NCBI RefSeq assembly: GCF_000485595.1
Contig: NW_014577748.1
Span: 1 to 29,821 of the forward strand
Origin: Priapulus caudatus
Taxonomy: Eukaryota; Priapulida; Priapulimorpha; Priapulimorphida; Priapulidae
Direction of reading: 5' to 3'
Length of the DNA stretch: 29,821 nucleotides
This document shows, piece by piece, positions 28,590 through 29,821 of the stretch. The position numbers were made by a program, and so were the translations under genes. Each line of letters starts with the position of its first letter. The stretch's first letter is position 1. The notes under the pieces were generated by a model. That model was not told where the DNA came from. It searched no databases and saw only the letters and a program-made list of their open reading frames with translations.

Positions 28590-29821
28590 GTTTGTAGTTA
28601 AGTTACCTGTGTTAACTCTGCTCATTATTTTGTACGTCTGTGTTCATTTCATGTATAATAAACATTTTGTAGTTAACTGTTTGTGTATTTGTATCAGTGT
28701 TTGACTGTTCAGTGTTCACTACAAAATGTAGCTACTGTTCACATTATGTATACAACGTACTGAACGTAGTTAACTGTTCTTGTATGTGTACACCTGTGTT
28801 CACTGTTCAATATTTATATCCGTTCTTGCTACGTTCTTGTATTTGTAGTGTTTTTCACTATTCACAGTACCGTCTCAATGTTTACTTTAGGTATTTGTTT
28901 TTGTTCTTGTTCAAAAATAAACAAATTGTCCAACTTTTATGGTTTAATACGTACATATGTATTATAAACAGAGCGCCAACGCACGCTTTATTTGCTACGC
29001 CAAAAGTTGCTCGAAAATACTCCCTTGCGCGCACGATATAATATTCCTAACACACAATCAGCCAGAGCGCGATTGCGCAACATTAATTTTTTTATCGTCA
29101 AGGTCACCGAAAAAGGCAAATCGCGACACCACATTTTATGGTTATGTATATATGTATTACTAGCTGCGGGTACCTGCTGCGCTGGGTAAAATCGTGCTAC
29201 TAATTCATACTACTAATAATGGGACACAATAGGAACATTGGGTAAAAATCGACAATAACATTGCACACAATATCAATATTTAGAAATCAGTCTAATAAGA
29301 TAATAAGCATGGAAAAAACTGTTACGTATGACATTTATATGACAGCACAACTCAACTTAGAACCCCTGGAACATAATAGTAATATGGTGTAAATGACAAA
29401 AAGTTATTATTAAATAACAGCATGTACGAATGGGTTGGACTTTTCATTTCAAAGCCTATTGATAAACAATGTTTTTCGTGTTATTCTCTGGTGCAAATAT
29501 GTAGAGATTCCTAGCGTATCTAACTCTTGAGCTCCTCACGTACAGCTATCCATTGTGAGATCGTACCACGAATAAAAGAAATTACATATATAGTATAGAT
29601 AGAGACAGGCCAGCGAGTGGGGTCTGTGTCCACTGGATATTGTCTAGTAAATGCTTGGCGCGCAACCATGCACATTGAAATTCAGAAATTTTTCTATTGA
29701 ATCAGAAAATGCATAGCTTTGGAATGGTACAATGCATTCTGAGATCGTAGCATCTGAACTGAATCTGTCAACTCAGAGTGAGTAGTACTTATGAACTGGT
29801 CCTGGTTATGCTGTTTTAGTA
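28590..29821 (+). mobile_element. Element E, direct copy (runs off the window)
   Basis: The reference copy for this family. The A half (28590-29160) has degenerate GTTCACTGTTC and GTAGTTAACTGTT repeats, then AATAAACAAATTGTCCAAC, CACACAATCAGCCAGAGCGC and TATTACTAGC. The B half begins with CTGCGGGTACCTGCTGCGC (29164-29182) and GGGTAAAATCG, and continues past the window end. Comparison with the copies at 12572-15200 predicts about 260 bp more, for a total of about 1.5 to 1.6 kb. No coding frame. Small open frames at 28697-29189 are not conserved in the other copy. Confidence 0.7.

Overview
This window looks like repeat-rich, gene-poor intergenic DNA from a bilaterian animal, probably a marine invertebrate. 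The reasons are a spliced gene with canonical GT-AG borders, interstitial telomere tracts of the TTAGGG type, and many minisatellites, foldback elements and interspersed non-coding repeats. I cannot name the species from sequence alone. No bacterial operons, rRNA, convincing tRNA, CRISPR or viral genes were seen. Ns at 15773, 18667-18676, 19778 and 22648 mark assembly joins. Several blocks (much of 1-12050 and roughly 13370-14400) look like uncorrected long-read sequence, because they carry scattered extra single bases compared with cleaner copies of the same repeats elsewhere in the window.

The one gene I can support is on the minus strand at 28137-25884. It is a two-exon GNAT-family N-acetyltransferase of 306 codons, resembling the two-domain invertebrate group related to YitH/HolE (the Acetyltransf_18 type). 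Exon 1 is 28137-27963 and exon 2 is 26629-25884. The 1333-bp intron has a phase-1 GT-AG junction and a very long CT-rich polypyrimidine tract, and it carries about 1.5 copies of a ~540-bp repeat.

Layout. 1-1340: no gene seen. 1340-3065: about one and a half units of a ~1.2-kb repeat with embedded CT tracts; another copy is at 9420-10140. 3066-4820: AT-rich, no gene. 4820-6765: a noisy, circularly permuted copy of the block at 17205-18080, broken by an insert that carries telomere repeats. 6918-7366: foldback element. 7367-9420: no gene; AT-rich at 8015-8790. 10826-12572, 15750-16403 and 18095-18666: three arrays of one minisatellite built on CAGGTAG/CAGGTAAG. 12572-15200: a ~1.6-kb element (called E here) in reverse orientation, interrupted by a second, direct copy; E recurs at 28590-29821. 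15245-15700: ~170-bp tandem units with palindromes containing ATGGC. 16403-16840: 28-bp array with a precise foldback insertion carrying telomere repeats. 18677-19777: GGA-rich higher-order array and its inverted counterpart. 19799-22647: tandem ~540-bp repeat with GCGCATGCGC palindromes, interrupted by an element with an internal 85-bp array. 23847-24695: hairpin plus 26-bp array. 25031-25519: long CA microsatellite. 25520-28590: the acetyltransferase locus.

The main biological interest lies in the repeat architecture: telomere tracts inside foldbacks, nested inverted elements, and arrays rich in splice-donor-like or transcription-factor-like motifs. The acetyltransferase is the only evident protein-coding function. 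I did not find a clear new multi-gene system.
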